Shown here: in pieces, positions 37,480 to 49,815 of the stretch | Layout: the number at the start of each line of letters is the position of its first letter | How positions within the stretch are numbered: the first letter of the stretch is position 1 | Assembly (NCBI GenBank): GCA_051453625.1 | Contig: JBOZIK010000001.1 | Span: forward strand, 149,639,449 to 149,703,448 | DNA length: 64,000 nt | DNA from: Welwitschia mirabilis | Taxonomy: Eukaryota; Gnetophyta; Gnetopsida; Welwitschiales | Direction: 5' to 3' | Program-made: the position numbers and the translations under genes | Notes under the pieces: generated by a model | Databases searched by the model: none | Told to the model about the DNA's origin: nothing | The model's input: only the letters and a program-made list of their open reading frames with translations

Positions 37480-38400
37480 TATATAAGTTAATATTTGAAT
37501 TTCATAATTCATCTATAATAGGTTATCTTGGAAGAGATAAAATATGTCAAAACATGAAAAAACATTTTGGTAATAAGAGACGAAAAAGATATTGTAGAAT
37601 TTGAATCAAGACGTATTAATTACTAACAAGTTAAAACAAAATATAGAAATAAAGCAATATTACTTTGTTCTTATAATATTGTAGAATATAAATGAAAATT
37701 GATTTTTATGAACTTTATTTTAGGACTTTTAGAAATTAAAAGACATAAATAAATTTTCTATAGAAATAATTGATAGAGTAACTAATTTAATACATTTTAT
37801 TATAGTAATATCTACTTATGAGAAAGTACAAATGGATTTAAACATTAAGTTAAATATGAGAAATACATTTAATACTCAAATACATGGTTAAGTAGAAAGA
37901 GTTAATTATGGCTTGGAAGACCTTCTAAGAGCATGTATTCTAGATGATTCCAAGAGTTATAAAGATTACCTCTTGGTGGTAAAATTTATATATAATAAAA
38001 GATATTAGAGTTTAATTCAAATGGCTCTATTTATAGAAAGTATAGAGACCCACTTTATGTATACAATCCGAATAAAGGTTAACTGTAGGATTAAAAATAT
38101 TATAAGAAATAGAAAGTAAAATAAGGATGACAAAAAAATATACTTTAAAAAGTAGTAGACAAATAAGAGATATATGTAGATCATTGAGGAATAGATTTTG
38201 AATTCAAAAAAAGTGATCTTGTATTTTTTAAAGTGTCACAAATGGAATTAGTAATGAGAGAAGTTAAGATATTAAAATTATCTTCTGAATTTATTAGACC
38301 ATTTAAAATATTAAAATGTGTTGGACTTATCATATATAAGCTTACTCTATCTTCCTGATTATTACACATGCATAATTTTTTCATGTTAATATTATAAGAA
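37480..38400 (+). pseudogene. Integrase remnant with C-terminal domain, second copy
   Basis: It reads IFEFHNSSIIGYLGRDKICQ with NMKKHFG, then a core remnant near 37760, then INYGLEDLLRACILDDS-like sequence near 37900. The C-terminal block (about 38195-38360) reads DLVFFKVSQMELVMREVKIL, then EFIRPFKILKCVGLIIYKLT. This is the GPF/Y-type module at the end of gypsy integrases, here with Arg for Gly. The copy completes what the first one lacks. Stops are numerous. Confidence 0.75.
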
Positions 38401-38685
38401 AATATATTTCAAATACTTTTTTATGTATTATATTATTGTCATATTCTAGTGGAATTAAATTGTTCAATTATATAGAATTAAGAAGTAGTGTTAGACTAAT
38501 AAACTATGAATTTATGACATAGTTTTATATATCAAGTGAGAATCAATTGCAGAAATCATAATGCTCATGACACTACTTGGGATCTTAAGGAAATAATAAA
38601 AAATAAATAATCATATCTTTTTTAAATCTCATAACATGTAGTTACAAGTCTTTATGTATCTTATTTCTTAAAAGTGTACTACTCT

Positions 38686-38698
38686 AAGTAGGGAAGGA
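38686..38698 (+). other. Polypurine tract, Tekay/Del-like element
   Basis: AAGTAGGGAAGGA abuts the 3' LTR. It is nearly identical to the tract of the Reina-like element at 54451, as expected within Ty3/gypsy. Confidence 0.8.
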
Positions 38699-39205
38699 TT
38701 TCATAACCCATATTTTGTAAATCTTAATTATTTTAATATTATTTATGAAAATCTTTTAATTAGATGATGAATTCTTCTTCTTTAGAGGACTTATCAAATG
38801 ACATGGTATTTTAAGTAATTATCCTTAATTTTTATAATTTTCATAATTATACATTAAAATGATAATAATTATGTCATAAACATTATTATGAGAAATGTAA
38901 TATCTATAATAAAATTAAATACTCCTATTATGTATGTAATCTAAATTACATGAAAACACTACTAAATTAATAATTTCAAGAGGGTATGATAATATTTTTT
39001 ATAAAAATACCAAGTAATATCTTCTTTACTCATTTAACTATTTTAGTAATGTAACAGGTATATGATGCTTAATTAGGAATAAACATCGTATTCTCTATGT
39101 TGTTTGATTAATAGATTCAATGCATTATGTAATAAATAAGGCTGTATGTAAGTACATGAGTTCTTACCTAGAATCAAAAATGATAATTGAGTAGATTTAC
39201 TATAT

Positions 39206-39305
39206 NNNNNNNNNNNNNNNNNNNNNNNNNNNNNNNNNNNNNNNNNNNNNNNNNNNNNNNNNNNNNNNNNNNNNNNNNNNNNNNNNNNNNNNNNNNNNNN
39301 NNNNN
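39206..39305. other. Assembly gap (100 N) with duplicated flanks
   Basis: The 51 bases before the gap (39155-39205) recur immediately after it (39306-39356) with two differences. The 5' LTR has this sequence once. Confidence 0.9.
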
Positions 39306-40249
39306 CATGAGTTCTTACCTATAATCAAAAATGATAATTGAGTAGATTTACTCTATCATAGCCTTTATCATCTTAAGATAGGTAATAGCACTTAGTTCAT
39401 AACATATTGGTTGTTTTGTTCATTAACATTAAGGAGGCTTATCTTATTATGTCATATAGTAATTTTAAAATTCATGTATTTATTATTTCAATGCATATCT
39501 TAAATTAATTAAAAATTCTTATGAGCCTATGAAGGATTAAAAATAACTAGAATTAAAAAATGATGAATGTAACTAATCTTGCTAATTAAAGTAAGGAACT
39601 TACTTACTCTAGTTAGGCACATGAAGTATAAATATCATGTTTCTTTGGATACTCCAGTATTACTTCTTACACATCCCACTTATGAATGATAAATCATGTG
39701 ATCTTATGATCTTAGAATATGTGTCATTAGTCTATTATCTATCTATAAATAGCGACTTCTTTTTGTCTTGGAAAAAAAAAGCCTAATTTCCATTTTTAAT
39801 ATTAGTGCATTACCTTCTTTTACCCTTCTCATTATATCGCTTGTGGACCTTAGATCTTAGGAGCTTAGAACTTGAAAACTTAAGGATTTGAATCTAAGAA
39901 GTTAAAAACTTGGTTATAAGAGCTTGGAATATTAAAGATAAGGATTTATAATATTAAAACTTCATTAATCTTTAGTTCTTAAGAAATTCATAATCTTCCT
40001 AAGTAAGATCCTTTATTTATATTATTCATATGATGATATATTTTAAGATTCTAGTAGAGTGATGATATATTAACTAGTTTATTTATCTATGGTTATTATG
40101 ACATTATGTTATCCAAAATTATTTCCTTCCATTGGATCTTATCAATATGGGGGAAGAAATGAGGGGATTCTTATGCTTTGTGATTAAAGTTTCTAATGGA
40201 TAATTATAGCCAAAAACCAAGTGTTTACTATAAACATTTGAGTACTAGT

Positions 40250-40263
40250 GTTATATATATATG

Positions 40264-40295
<32 letters not shown>

Positions 40296-40318
40296 TATAT
40301 GTATGTATGTATACATAT
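40250..40318. repeat. (TATG)n / (TA)n microsatellite
   Basis: A TATATATATATG start leads into about a dozen TATG units with TATA interruptions. It lies inside the 3' Tekay/Del-like LTR only. Confidence 0.95.
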
Positions 40319-42455
40319 GATTTATTTTTTTAATTTATGAGTTATACATTACATCAACCTTATTATAGATAGTTATTTCATCCTTAAATTTTTCTTATAT
40401 ATTAATGCTTTTCATAGTAGTCCTAAGGCTCACTGTAATGCTTTTTGTATAAATAGTTATTTAATTTAACTAGTATATTCATTATTTTACAATTCTAATT
40501 ATTGCATAGTTATAGAATCTTTACATTTCCACATAGTTAAAGTTAATTTTCCAAAATAGAGGTATAAATATTAAATAGTGGGTATAAATTGGTAAATTTT
40601 TTATAAGTCTAGAATCATTTTATGTTTATAAACATTTAAAAATATTAATTTGTTTGATGTATAATAATGTTATAAAAAGTTTATTTATGAAAATAACATA
40701 GAAATTAAAGGAAAAAATAGAAAGTAATTAATTTTGATTTTTGTAACTAATAATTAAGATATTTTAAATCTTGAGTATCCTATATTATAGAAACAATCTT
40801 TTCAAAAATTAGTAAATGACTTAAAATCATAGGATAATTTAAAAGGTATGATGATTTTAGTGTAATTTTAGGAAATTTTATAGTCTTTAATCTTAAATTA
40901 TGATCTTAGAAATAATACATTTACAAATTCAAAATATTTTATGTTAATGTTTAAGGATCTTATTATTAGTCTAGTTTATGGATCTTATTATAATTTACTT
41001 CTAACTTCATAATTAATTAATTATATTTTCATCACAATGTCTTCGTAGAGCCCTTAAAACTTTATAATTAATGTTTTATATTATAGAAGAATTATCAAAT
41101 AAAATTATATAAGTAATTCAAGTATATAAGTTATTATTATGAACTTTAGGTTACATTATTTAGTTTAATACTTTGTTAGGATAAATAGCCTTTTTATGTT
41201 TTTGTTTTTACTCATCTTAGTAATATAAGTAACTTGAATAGTATTGATTTATCATTTATTTAATTTACTTATACTATAAATACATGAATCTTAGGCAAAT
41301 AATTATATTTTCATAATTATGTTTGAAATATACTTTCTTTGGTTATCTTCATTACACATGACCATAATAATTATTATATAAGCATAGAATAATGATTTAA
41401 AGATTGACATAGCTTCAAGTATGGATTAATTTCCTTTTACTAGATAATTAAGATGTGATTTAATATATTTGGAAGTTGTTATTTTTATTATATATGTAAA
41501 AAAAGCAGGAAAAAATGTCTTTTTTATTTAGATTCTGATTATTATAATATTAAATTTAAAGTTGTGCTAATTTGTATATCTTTTTTTCATTTATATGATT
41601 ATTCCTATAAAATGCATCTAATGATTATTAGAATTATGATAACTAGGTAAATAATCCATTAAACATCTAGATTAAATAAAATTATGTACATGCATTTATG
41701 TGTTGTATTCATCGAATAAGACTAAATCAAGATAATCCTAAGAATGATTATTTTCATACTTAGATTTTATCATGAAGGTGGATTGCATTATATGTCTTAT
41801 ATACTACCCTTTTATAGTTAGATTATATCACTACTCTCTTGTACTACCCATGTATGAACTTATTTTGACTTAATATCTTAAGCTTATAGCATCAAAGATC
41901 ATATCACACCATATAGAGATGTTTTAAAGAAGCAGGGGTTACTTATAAGCATGCATCCACCTCATGTACTACTTATCACCTATATTAGAAATATGTGAGG
42001 ATGACATTTAGGTCTATTAAGTTGAACCCAATCTTGTTTACATAATCAACTAATATATAGTATGTGTCCAAGTATCGAATTTGAATGTCATTAATAGGAG
42101 TTGTAACCTGTTACAATATTGCTTAGGTACTATCCTTAAAATTATCCATGTATGATTTATAACAACTTTTACATTTCCTCAATCATATATAAGATTTTTC
42201 TTTATGTAATGAAAAATTAGGAACAAGTATAAGACATAAACTAATAACATGAGTAATGTATGTAAACCAAGATTAACTAGAACTTACTTATACCTAAATA
42301 TATAATAATAATGTGGTCTAGTTTCTCTAAAATATAAAATGGATAAGTAAAAAAATAAATTATAATTTTATCCTAGGTTTTATTCTTCCTAAACTTAATA
42401 ATACTTAATAAAAGGGGAAATGCTTAATTAAGATAAGAAAAATTAGGATGACTCA

Positions 42456-44019
42456 TTTTAGAAGATCAATTCAAAATAAATGTCTTACTTTATAAAATTT
42501 TAAAAGTATAAAATAATCCTATATCCTCTAGAAAATTAAGCAAAATTATTGTAATAGTTTAAGAGTTTTAATTATTTTCTTTTCTTCATTATTATTTTAT
42601 CTAACTTCTTATTTTATGCCTATTTTGTATAAGTTCATGATAAGTTACCTTCATCCTTTCCCCCCCATTCATGTGGCATTATCTAATTTATTTTAAAATT
42701 ATTATGAATGTCATTTTCTTTTTTGTTTTCTAAACACTTTTTCATGTTCCTAATAAATAAGATAAAGATTACAAGGTAACTCAATTTGGATCATGAATCA
42801 AAGAATATTTAAAATCAAAGAACTTAGAAGAGAAGGAAGGAAAATTTAAAAAAATTTAAAGCTTAACATGATGAACAATAAAATGCATAGAAGAGGGGCT
42901 AAATAACCAAAGGTATCAAAATTGAGAATTCCTTTATTTTGAAGATTTCAAAATTTAAATAAAATCCTAAAATACATAAAGGACCACTTCCACCATTATA
43001 GAGTATTGCTAGATTCTATAAAAGAAATGAAAGCTAATAGCTTATAGATGTTAAGTGAACCCAGAGAGAAACTAACTCGAATAATATAATTGATAGAATC
43101 CAAAGATGTAGTAAAGATATTCTTCTTAACCATAATAAGAATAGAGGAGCATAAAACCTATGTAATAAAAGAGGTGACTACCAAGAGATGAATCCCATTG
43201 TTCAAATCTAATCAATTAAAAATATGAATTTTAGAAGAAGTGAGAAGCCATAATTCAATTAAAAAAAATTATTATTGATTTCTCTAGGAGTGGAGTATTA
43301 TATATTCTATACCTTTAGTTAGAGATTATAGAAGAATCATGTCATAACTTTTTTATGAATTTAGAATTCATGTGTATATAATTATAACCATCCTTCTAAG
43401 ACTAAAGATCATAATCAATCTAAGTAGTTAGAAAAATATGAAGAGACATAAGTCAAAAATATAAAATATGTAAATAGTTATCTTATTATTAAGAATATTT
43501 AATATATTCTTAGCTTATAACTAGGTAATCCAAGAACTAAATGATCACACCAAACATATATAATACCCTTAATTTCTTTGTCATAAAAAATAGAGTAGTA
43601 AAGCCTCTATCTCCTACTAGAATGCATTTCTTATTATTAAGTTAAAGGAATCACCAAAGGAAACTATCTTAGTAAATAAGATTTTGAGCAACTTGAAGTA
43701 AACTTTAAATAATAATACAAGAATTTTAAATGGCCTTAATAAATATGGAATCATAAAATTTTACATGAATAAGTATGATAAGTATTAAATAATTAAAAAA
43801 ATTATGGTTAGGCCTTCTTGCCAAGACCATTGGTAGATTAAATGGAACTTGCTACAATAACCTTTCGATGCTCATCTACATGATTAGGATTAATAAGTCA
43901 TTGAGCTATAAGAACATCTTCCTGAAGAATATTTTTCGAGCACAATCCTATAAGATCTTTAAGGTATAAAAATATCCCAAGTAATTCTAGTAAAGCTTTC
44001 TAATTATAATCTTTAGAGT
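42456..44019. other. Unassigned sequence between two elements
   Basis: No LTR edge, RNA gene or clear domain. It is AT-rich with a short CCCCCCC run at 42660. Coding-like composition near 43050-43200 and 43800-43900 could be a decayed retrotransposon ORF, but I could not match it. Confidence 0.35.
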
Positions 44020-44861
44020 TCTAATGTCCAAAATTCTATAGCTAAAAACTTAAACTTTATGTTTTGATATCAAAATGTAATGCCCCTAATTCCATAGTCT
44101 AAAAACTTTAAGTCTTTCTTTGATACAGAGATGTAATGCTCATATTTTTAATTATGTATCAAGTAATAGATAAAAATATTTATGAATTAGTAGTTATAGT
44201 AATAATTACATAGTAAAAATTACAATAGTGATAACAACATGATGGACAAACAAGTTAAATTATAATAGTTTAATATACTCATGTAGGAGTTGTAATGTTT
44301 ACATAATATTAATAGAAAACTCACAATATTAATACATCTTCATGTGGTATAAATACAAGTGCATAAAGCATAAAATAAGTAGAATAACTATCTCAAGTAA
44401 ACAACAATAGACATTTATTTGTTAATGATCAAAATCTATGTCAGCATCTAGACCTACACAAATAATATGGCATGAGAATTGTGAAATTACAATCCCCAGT
44501 ATGAACCAGGCAATGAAGGATGGAAAGGAAGATGACCAAATCAAAAGGATATAGCCAAGTTATGAGAGTAAGATAATATCCATTAAATACATCCAAGATT
44601 AGAATATCCCAATATAGGAAATAAGACTTTGAGATCCATAAGCAATACATAATGGTATTTCAAGTTTTAATAGTTTAAGAATGCATTATCAAAGTTTCAG
44701 TAATCCAAGAATGTACAGTTAGATTAAGTCCAAAAATACTTTTTCAAAATATTCCAAGATTGAATTATTTAAGTTTTAGTAATCCAATAATGCACAACCA
44801 ATAGAATCCAAGAATGAAATATCAAAAGGATGTCAAATATACCCATTTGTCTAGAGGTTCA

Positions 44862-45040
44862 TTCCTATGGTTAATAAGAATCCTTTAGATGGGATAAACC
44901 CTCTAAAGCCACACAGACATCTTTTCATGAACACATAGACATGTCATAAACATACATCAAATCATCTTGATTACTTTGATAGTTCATTCCCATGGCCAAT
45001 GAAAGCCCTTTAGGTGGCCTATCTCCTAAAGCAAAATAGT
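44862..45040. repeat. Hairpin-bearing direct repeat in LTR A
   Basis: GTTCATTCCTATGG and GTTCATTCCCATGG blocks lie 120 bases apart. Each is followed by a dyad: CTTTAGATGGG..CTCTAAAG, and CTTTAGG..CCTAAAG (about 45010-45034). The pair is conserved in LTR B at about 57078 and 57200. Confidence 0.6.
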
Positions 45041-45344
45041 TTAGTTACTTAACTAGGTTTATTTCATTCATAAAATGTAATTCACACTCAAAATATTACA
45101 TGCATAAGAAGGGACTTTCAAGATCAAATAAGATAGAAAGAAAAATTTACAAAACCATATAAAAGATGCAATAATTAAAGACAATACAAGAAATAAATAA
45201 AAGATGATGAACCATACCCAAATTAAAGATCAGAAATCATGAATGTCTAAAGGCTCAAAAGACTTCTAAGCTCTAAATTATAAATCACAAAGGTCCAATT
45301 ATACAAAATTTCTCAAGATATGCAATAATAGAAGGAATAAGTCC

Positions 45345-45352
45345 TATTTATA
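45345..45352 (-). promoter_or_regulatory. TATA box of LTR A (minus strand)
   Basis: TATAAATA on the minus strand. It is conserved at 57562 and 36502, each time followed on the minus strand by a GGACTT/GAACTT/AGACCTT start region. Confidence 0.65.
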
Positions 45353-45965
45353 ATAAAAGGATATAAGTATGTGAAGAGACATAAAGATATGAAGAGGAAC
45401 CTTCAAGAAAAGAAGGTGATAGGAATTTCATAACCTCTAATCATTACCTCACTTGGCCACTAAGTGCATTAATATTTCATCATAATAATAAATAATAATT
45501 CTTATCATTCCAATACTTGCAATTATGATAATAAAGAATTAAAATGGTCCACTTAGCAAGTAATTTCGATAGTGTTACAATAATAATTTTTCATACAATA
45601 AAATAAGAAAATGTAGTTATCATGGTACATTAATGCAACAATTACAAAATAATAATATAAACACTAACTTAATCATTAATCTATCTACTACTTTATCCAC
45701 TAATTTAACCACTAAGGATTATAATCCTATTATTAAGGTATTGTAATAACAATAATATTTTGGCTATTACAAAATAAAATCACTTAAAAACAAATTTTCT
45801 CAAAGTAACTACATGTCAATAATAAGAAAATAAATGGAGAACTAATAAAGAATACAATAATTAAAGTAGCTTATTAGACTTCATAAAAACAAAGTTATTT
45901 TCAATTGAGTTTTTACTTAACTAAAAAAACTATATATTTTGAACTTTAAAAAGATGGACATAACA

Positions 45966-45980
45966 TTTCTCCATTTCTTA
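45966..45980 (-). other. Polypurine tract next to LTR A
   Basis: TTTCTCCATTTCTTA in + orientation, purine-rich on the minus strand, directly inside the LTR edge. The counterpart beside LTR B is TTTCTCCATCCCTTA. Confidence 0.6.
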
Positions 45981-48269
45981 AAAATTTTCATCCTCAAAAC
46001 TTAAACAAGAAAGATTAGTTATTCACTATAATACATCTATTTTATATTGCCAAGTCACTTATGCTATTGTTTTTTCTAATCATTATACTTTATAATGTTT
46101 AATATATCTTCTTTTGACTACAATACATCAATTTTATATTTCCAATTTTCTTTTGCTTCTATTTATCCTAATCATTATACTTTATAATTTGGTCAAACTT
46201 CAAACATATAATTTAGATAAATATCTATTTTTTAACTATGTAACTATGAATATCAAATTTTTATCTTTGGAACTTAATATAAAACTCATATCTAAAGAAC
46301 TAAAAAATGACTTTCTATAAGATTTTGTTAAACAAGTCTTCCTTCAATGCCATATAAATTATTGGATAAGGTGGAATGTCATTTATAAAACTTGTTAATA
46401 AATGATATGATCATCTTGATAATATAATACCAATTCCCTCTTCTGTCTGGAATGATTAAGCCACTACAAATTTTCTTTCTCTTCTATATCACTCTTCTTA
46501 TATTTAGTTGTCTTTTCTATTCCAATTAATTGATGGTCCTCAAATGGGCATAAGGCTTTCATGATACATATAGTTTGTACATGCTTTTATAAAACTTATC
46601 TCACATTTGTATTGATAATTAAAGTCGACTCTTCTTTTCATTTCTCTTTTACTAAGATGTCTAAGGTTCTATATGGATCAAAGGATTTAAAAGGATAATG
46701 CATTTAATAATCTTCAAATATATGCTGAGTATTACATCCCAAAGTATTTATTCACCCAAAGCATTTCATCAACTATAACTTAAGAAGGTCCTACACACTT
46801 CGGTTTGAATCATCTTTTTCCTAAAAATATCAACACATATCTAACTTATTTGGAGGGAAATGTTGACAACATTTTCAAAATTAACTTATTTCTCCTATTT
46901 TACATTATTAATTAAAATATGAAACAAGTGATTACTAAAGACACTAATGTATTCAACATGAGCCTTATGAGCATCAATGACCATATTCAAAATGGCTATA
47001 CTTTTGATTATACATTAAGTTATACTATATAAGGACTAAATCACAAGATTAAAATGTCTATGTAGTTTCTTATAAGTGGAGAGATTTACAGAAGAATATT
47101 TATAAGTTGTCCTTGACCAAAAAAAAATCACTATTGAAAACTTTATCATGAAAGGCCTTCTTTAAGTGCAGCCATGCTTATTCCACTTAAGCACTCATTA
47201 TCCTCTTTCAAAACAATAGAGTTAACCTTAATCATGATATTGAAAGTATTTGATATGAGAGCATTGAGTCACTTTAATAACCCATATACTAGATAAGTGC
47301 CCTAATGTCCCCATCCTTATTATGCTAATAGATGGAACTTATTCCATGATAAGTCATGTGAAAAGAACATAATGTTTAATATTTATGTTTATAGTAATAA
47401 TAAGGTTAATTTTATAAGATAATAAACTTTTCAAACAAAATCTTTCATAGATATGTGCAATATAGAAGTTTTTATAGTATCTAATTCTTATGTATGATGT
47501 TTTCAATAGTAAAAGTTAGACTAATATATAAGAATAGGAGGATACATTAACAAGAAACCCTCAAAAGAATAAAAGGGTTTTCACTCTTTGTGTGCAAAAC
47601 AAGAAAAGAGGCTTTTTCTGAAAGTGTAAGCATTCATTTCACTTTCATCTTACATCCCACAGTTTCTTGAATAGAGTTAAATAAAGAAATACTACTTCTT
47701 TTAAAAGGTTCATAGGCATATTGTACAAAAGATAAGCAATTGACACATAAAAGACTTGTGACTCTAAAACTTTAACACTTAGCTATAGGAACATATTACT
47801 AACATTCTATAACTTATTAGTTGAGGTGCTAAGGAGTGTGCCTAGAGAGATTATAACATACTTAATGAAAAGACATAAACAAACTATAAAAACATAGAAA
47901 CAATTCTTAAATCCCCTAATACCATTACATGTAAGGAATGAATACTATTAGAATAGGATAGTAGGAATGAAATACATGTTAGTATAAACATTTTGTTTTT
48001 AATATAAGACAATAATTGATCAAATGGAATCTGCATTTTGTGAGTTTTGAAACTTATTCCTTAATAATAATTTAATCAAGAATTGGAGTTTAAAGATGAG
48101 TGTTGAAAATAGAGATATTCATAGAATGATTTACAGTCTAGCATTTGTATCTCTTCTACCTAATGAATCTTTAACTTTTGTATTTGGTAGCTTAACAAAT
48201 TTATTATCCATTATTTATTTCTTAGTTCTTATTAATCCTCATTGGATTCTAGCACTATAAGTATAGTAC
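45981..48269 (-). other. Region between integrase and 3' LTR, left unit
   Basis: About 2.3 kb that aligns throughout with 58186-60640. No family-typical domain is convincingly readable. One minus-strand segment near 46940-47000 (reads HVEYISVFSNHL) faintly resembles the RT helix after the catalytic loop, but it lies on the wrong side of integrase. It is probably an expanded 3' untranslated region or a rearranged fragment. Confidence 0.4.
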
Positions 48270-48770
48270 ATTAAACACCAGTGACATCTTCATCCCATAG
48301 GCAACAATAACTCATATGCATTAGTAAAGATATTCCTCTTATTGTAGAAAGGTCCAATCATTTGTGGTTGGAATTTGGTAAACAAAGGGTGATGTTGGCT
48401 ATTCATTAATTAAGTCATAACTATGTTTTCTTCTTTGAACTTCACTTCATAACCATGCTCACTTACTTCCTTTTTTTCCCTTGTATCACTACACTTGTTC
48501 TTTAATCTATTGTTTTTTTTTTTAATAACTCTTGGAGATTTGAAATAAAATTTGGCTCCACTATCTTAGCTACTTTGGATTTCTTTGAATGCTTTTCATA
48601 AATAATGTTAAAGGGTGTTTTTCTCATTCTTTTGTAAATAGCATTATTATATGCATATTCCACTAAAGAGATATTATTTACATGGTAAAATACAAAATTT
48701 TCTAAAGTAAAGATAATAAAAGAGCCATAGTTACAGTCCACAATGCTAAAAGTTTATTTCATCCAGCACA
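48270..48770 (-). pseudogene. Ty3/gypsy integrase remnant, left unit
   Basis: An open minus-strand stretch (48741-48502) reads ISLVEYAYNNAIYKRMRKTP, then FNIIYEKHSKKSK. This is the end of the integrase core, with the (E)(F/Y)AYN motif and (S/T)PF-(x)4-YG-type motif. Further on (48378-48294, minus) it reads FQPQMIGPFYNKRNIFTNAY and then ELLLPMG, the GPF/Y-type C-terminal module. Integrase would insert the cDNA. The upstream half with the first catalytic residues is not readable. The same remnant exists at 60640-61085. Confidence 0.75.
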
Positions 48771-49182
48771 AGAAAAAATCATGAGTATAACACAACTTTA
48801 ATGAGTCAAAGAGAAGGATGAAAAATTTCGATTCACCAATGCTGAAGAATTTTTTAAATTAAAAACTACAAAGAAAATTAGATCCATAATTTTAGGTCAC
48901 ACTTAATCATAGATTAAATAATAATTAAAGAAGAAGATAAAGTTACTAATAAAGTAGTAACATAGAGTTTTCACATAGACCATAAGGTAAGTAAACCTAA
49001 TACAAAGAAAAGGTTATTAATAGATGTATGGCTGCCTTTCTTTTTTAATATTTGTATGACATGATGGATTGGGCTCTTGCAAAGGTATAGCCATATCATC
49101 AACTGATTTATGTAGATTTTCTTTAAAGGTGTCTTCCTAATGGCCTCTGATACTATCTAAATCTACCCCAGACTATCCAAAA

Positions 49183-49192
49183 NNNNNNNNNN
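49183..49192. other. Assembly gap (10 N)
   Basis: Short N run. The paralogous stretch near 61555-61580 suggests roughly 20 bases are missing. Confidence 0.95.
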
Positions 49193-49810
49193 TATCCCCA
49201 TAATAGAACCTTAATTTCTAGACCTTGCAAGCTCATGTAGTTAATGTTTCAACTAAATTCTTTCATTAGCCATGTAGTACCATCTAAGATATTTGTGTTT
49301 TTTAGGTGGTCATCATTTTCAGTACCATTGTAACTACTTACAGAGCCTTATTATTTTTTGAGTATGTAGGAGAACCTTATATGGCCTAGTTGTCATGGGA
49401 TGTTTAACCCTTTATACATCATCAGAGGTCTGCAACTAATCTTGTTCTTAGGCATGAACATTCAAATGTTTCTAGGAAGATTGTCAATTTTTTTATTAAT
49501 GAATATAATTCAAACATTTTTTTTAAGATTACAATTTCAAGTATTGCCTAGTGGTTGCAGTGGTAAATAATGAATTATGTCCACAAATAAATACTGCACC
49601 CATAGTGAAGTAAATAGAGAAGGATAAAAGTTAAAGCTATAAGAGCTATCACATTTAAAATTTTTAATTTGAAGCTATAGAATATCATTGGCTTTGACAT
49701 GACGTTAAATTAATATATGTTAATGGAGGATCTTGTTACTCTCATAATCTCTGCCTATGATAGTTCCTAATTTCCATTTGAAAATTGATTTGCAAGTAAG
49801 AAGTTCTTAA

Positions 49811-49815
49811 GTATC
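49811..49815. other. Target-site duplication, left (GTATC)
   Basis: GTATC precedes the 5' LTR and recurs at 54754-54758 after the 3' LTR. The uninterrupted paralogous site near 62185 contains it once. Confidence 0.8.

Larger units (their letters stand above)
26724..42455 (+). mobile_element. Tekay/Del-like Ty3/gypsy retrotransposon, decayed and rearranged
   Basis: Two direct LTRs of about 3.7 kb (26724-30375 and 38699-42455) enclose an unaltered iMet primer site, gag with a zinc-knuckle remnant, protease, RT, RNase H, integrase and a polypurine tract. The gag-PR-RT-RH-IN order defines Ty3/gypsy. Very long LTRs starting TGTTATATCCC and the integrase C-terminal GPF-type block fit the Tekay/Del chromoviruses. 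The RNase H-integrase module occurs twice, separated by a minus-strand LTR (35217-36936). No clear target-site duplication is visible. All ORFs carry stops. Confidence 0.75.
38699..42455 (+). repeat. 3' LTR of the Tekay/Del-like element
   Basis: Collinear with 26724-30375. Its first bases read TTTCATAACCCATATTTTG, and it ends near GGATGACTCA. A TATA box TATAAATA lies at 39744-39751. It contains a 100-N gap whose flanks repeat each other and a TATG microsatellite absent from the 5' LTR. Confidence 0.8.
44020..45965 (-). repeat. LTR A of the tandem array (3' LTR of left unit)
   Basis: In + orientation it runs from TCTAATGTCC (degenerate TG end) to GGACATAACA, matching LTR B. It contains the 56-bp edge repeat, two copies of a GTTCATTCC-ATGG block (44862 and 44982), and a minus-strand TATA box at 45345. 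No primer site borders its left edge, as expected for a 3' LTR. Confidence 0.8.
48771..49815 (-). other. Internal region of left unit, upstream of integrase
   Basis: Collinear with 61086-62189. No domain is readable with confidence, although integrase core and RNase H should be here. A 10-N gap lies at 49183-49192; the right unit has a somewhat longer stretch at this point, so the gap is probably a minimum-size placeholder. The stretch ends in the target site GTATC. Confidence 0.45.

Noticed and set aside
26719-42460. Target-site duplication for the Tekay/Del-like element
   Set aside because: CACAT before the 5' LTR and TTTTA after the 3' LTR do not match. Either the ends have decayed or recombination exchanged an LTR.
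44441-44650. Minus-strand frame with a counterpart at 56639-56851
   Set aside because: The similarity reflects homology of LTR A and LTR B. It lies inside LTR sequence and carries no known domain.
46930-47010. RT-like helix (HVEYISVFSNHL) on the minus strand
   Set aside because: Only about a dozen residues fit, and the position downstream of integrase contradicts gypsy gene order. Not enough to call a domain.
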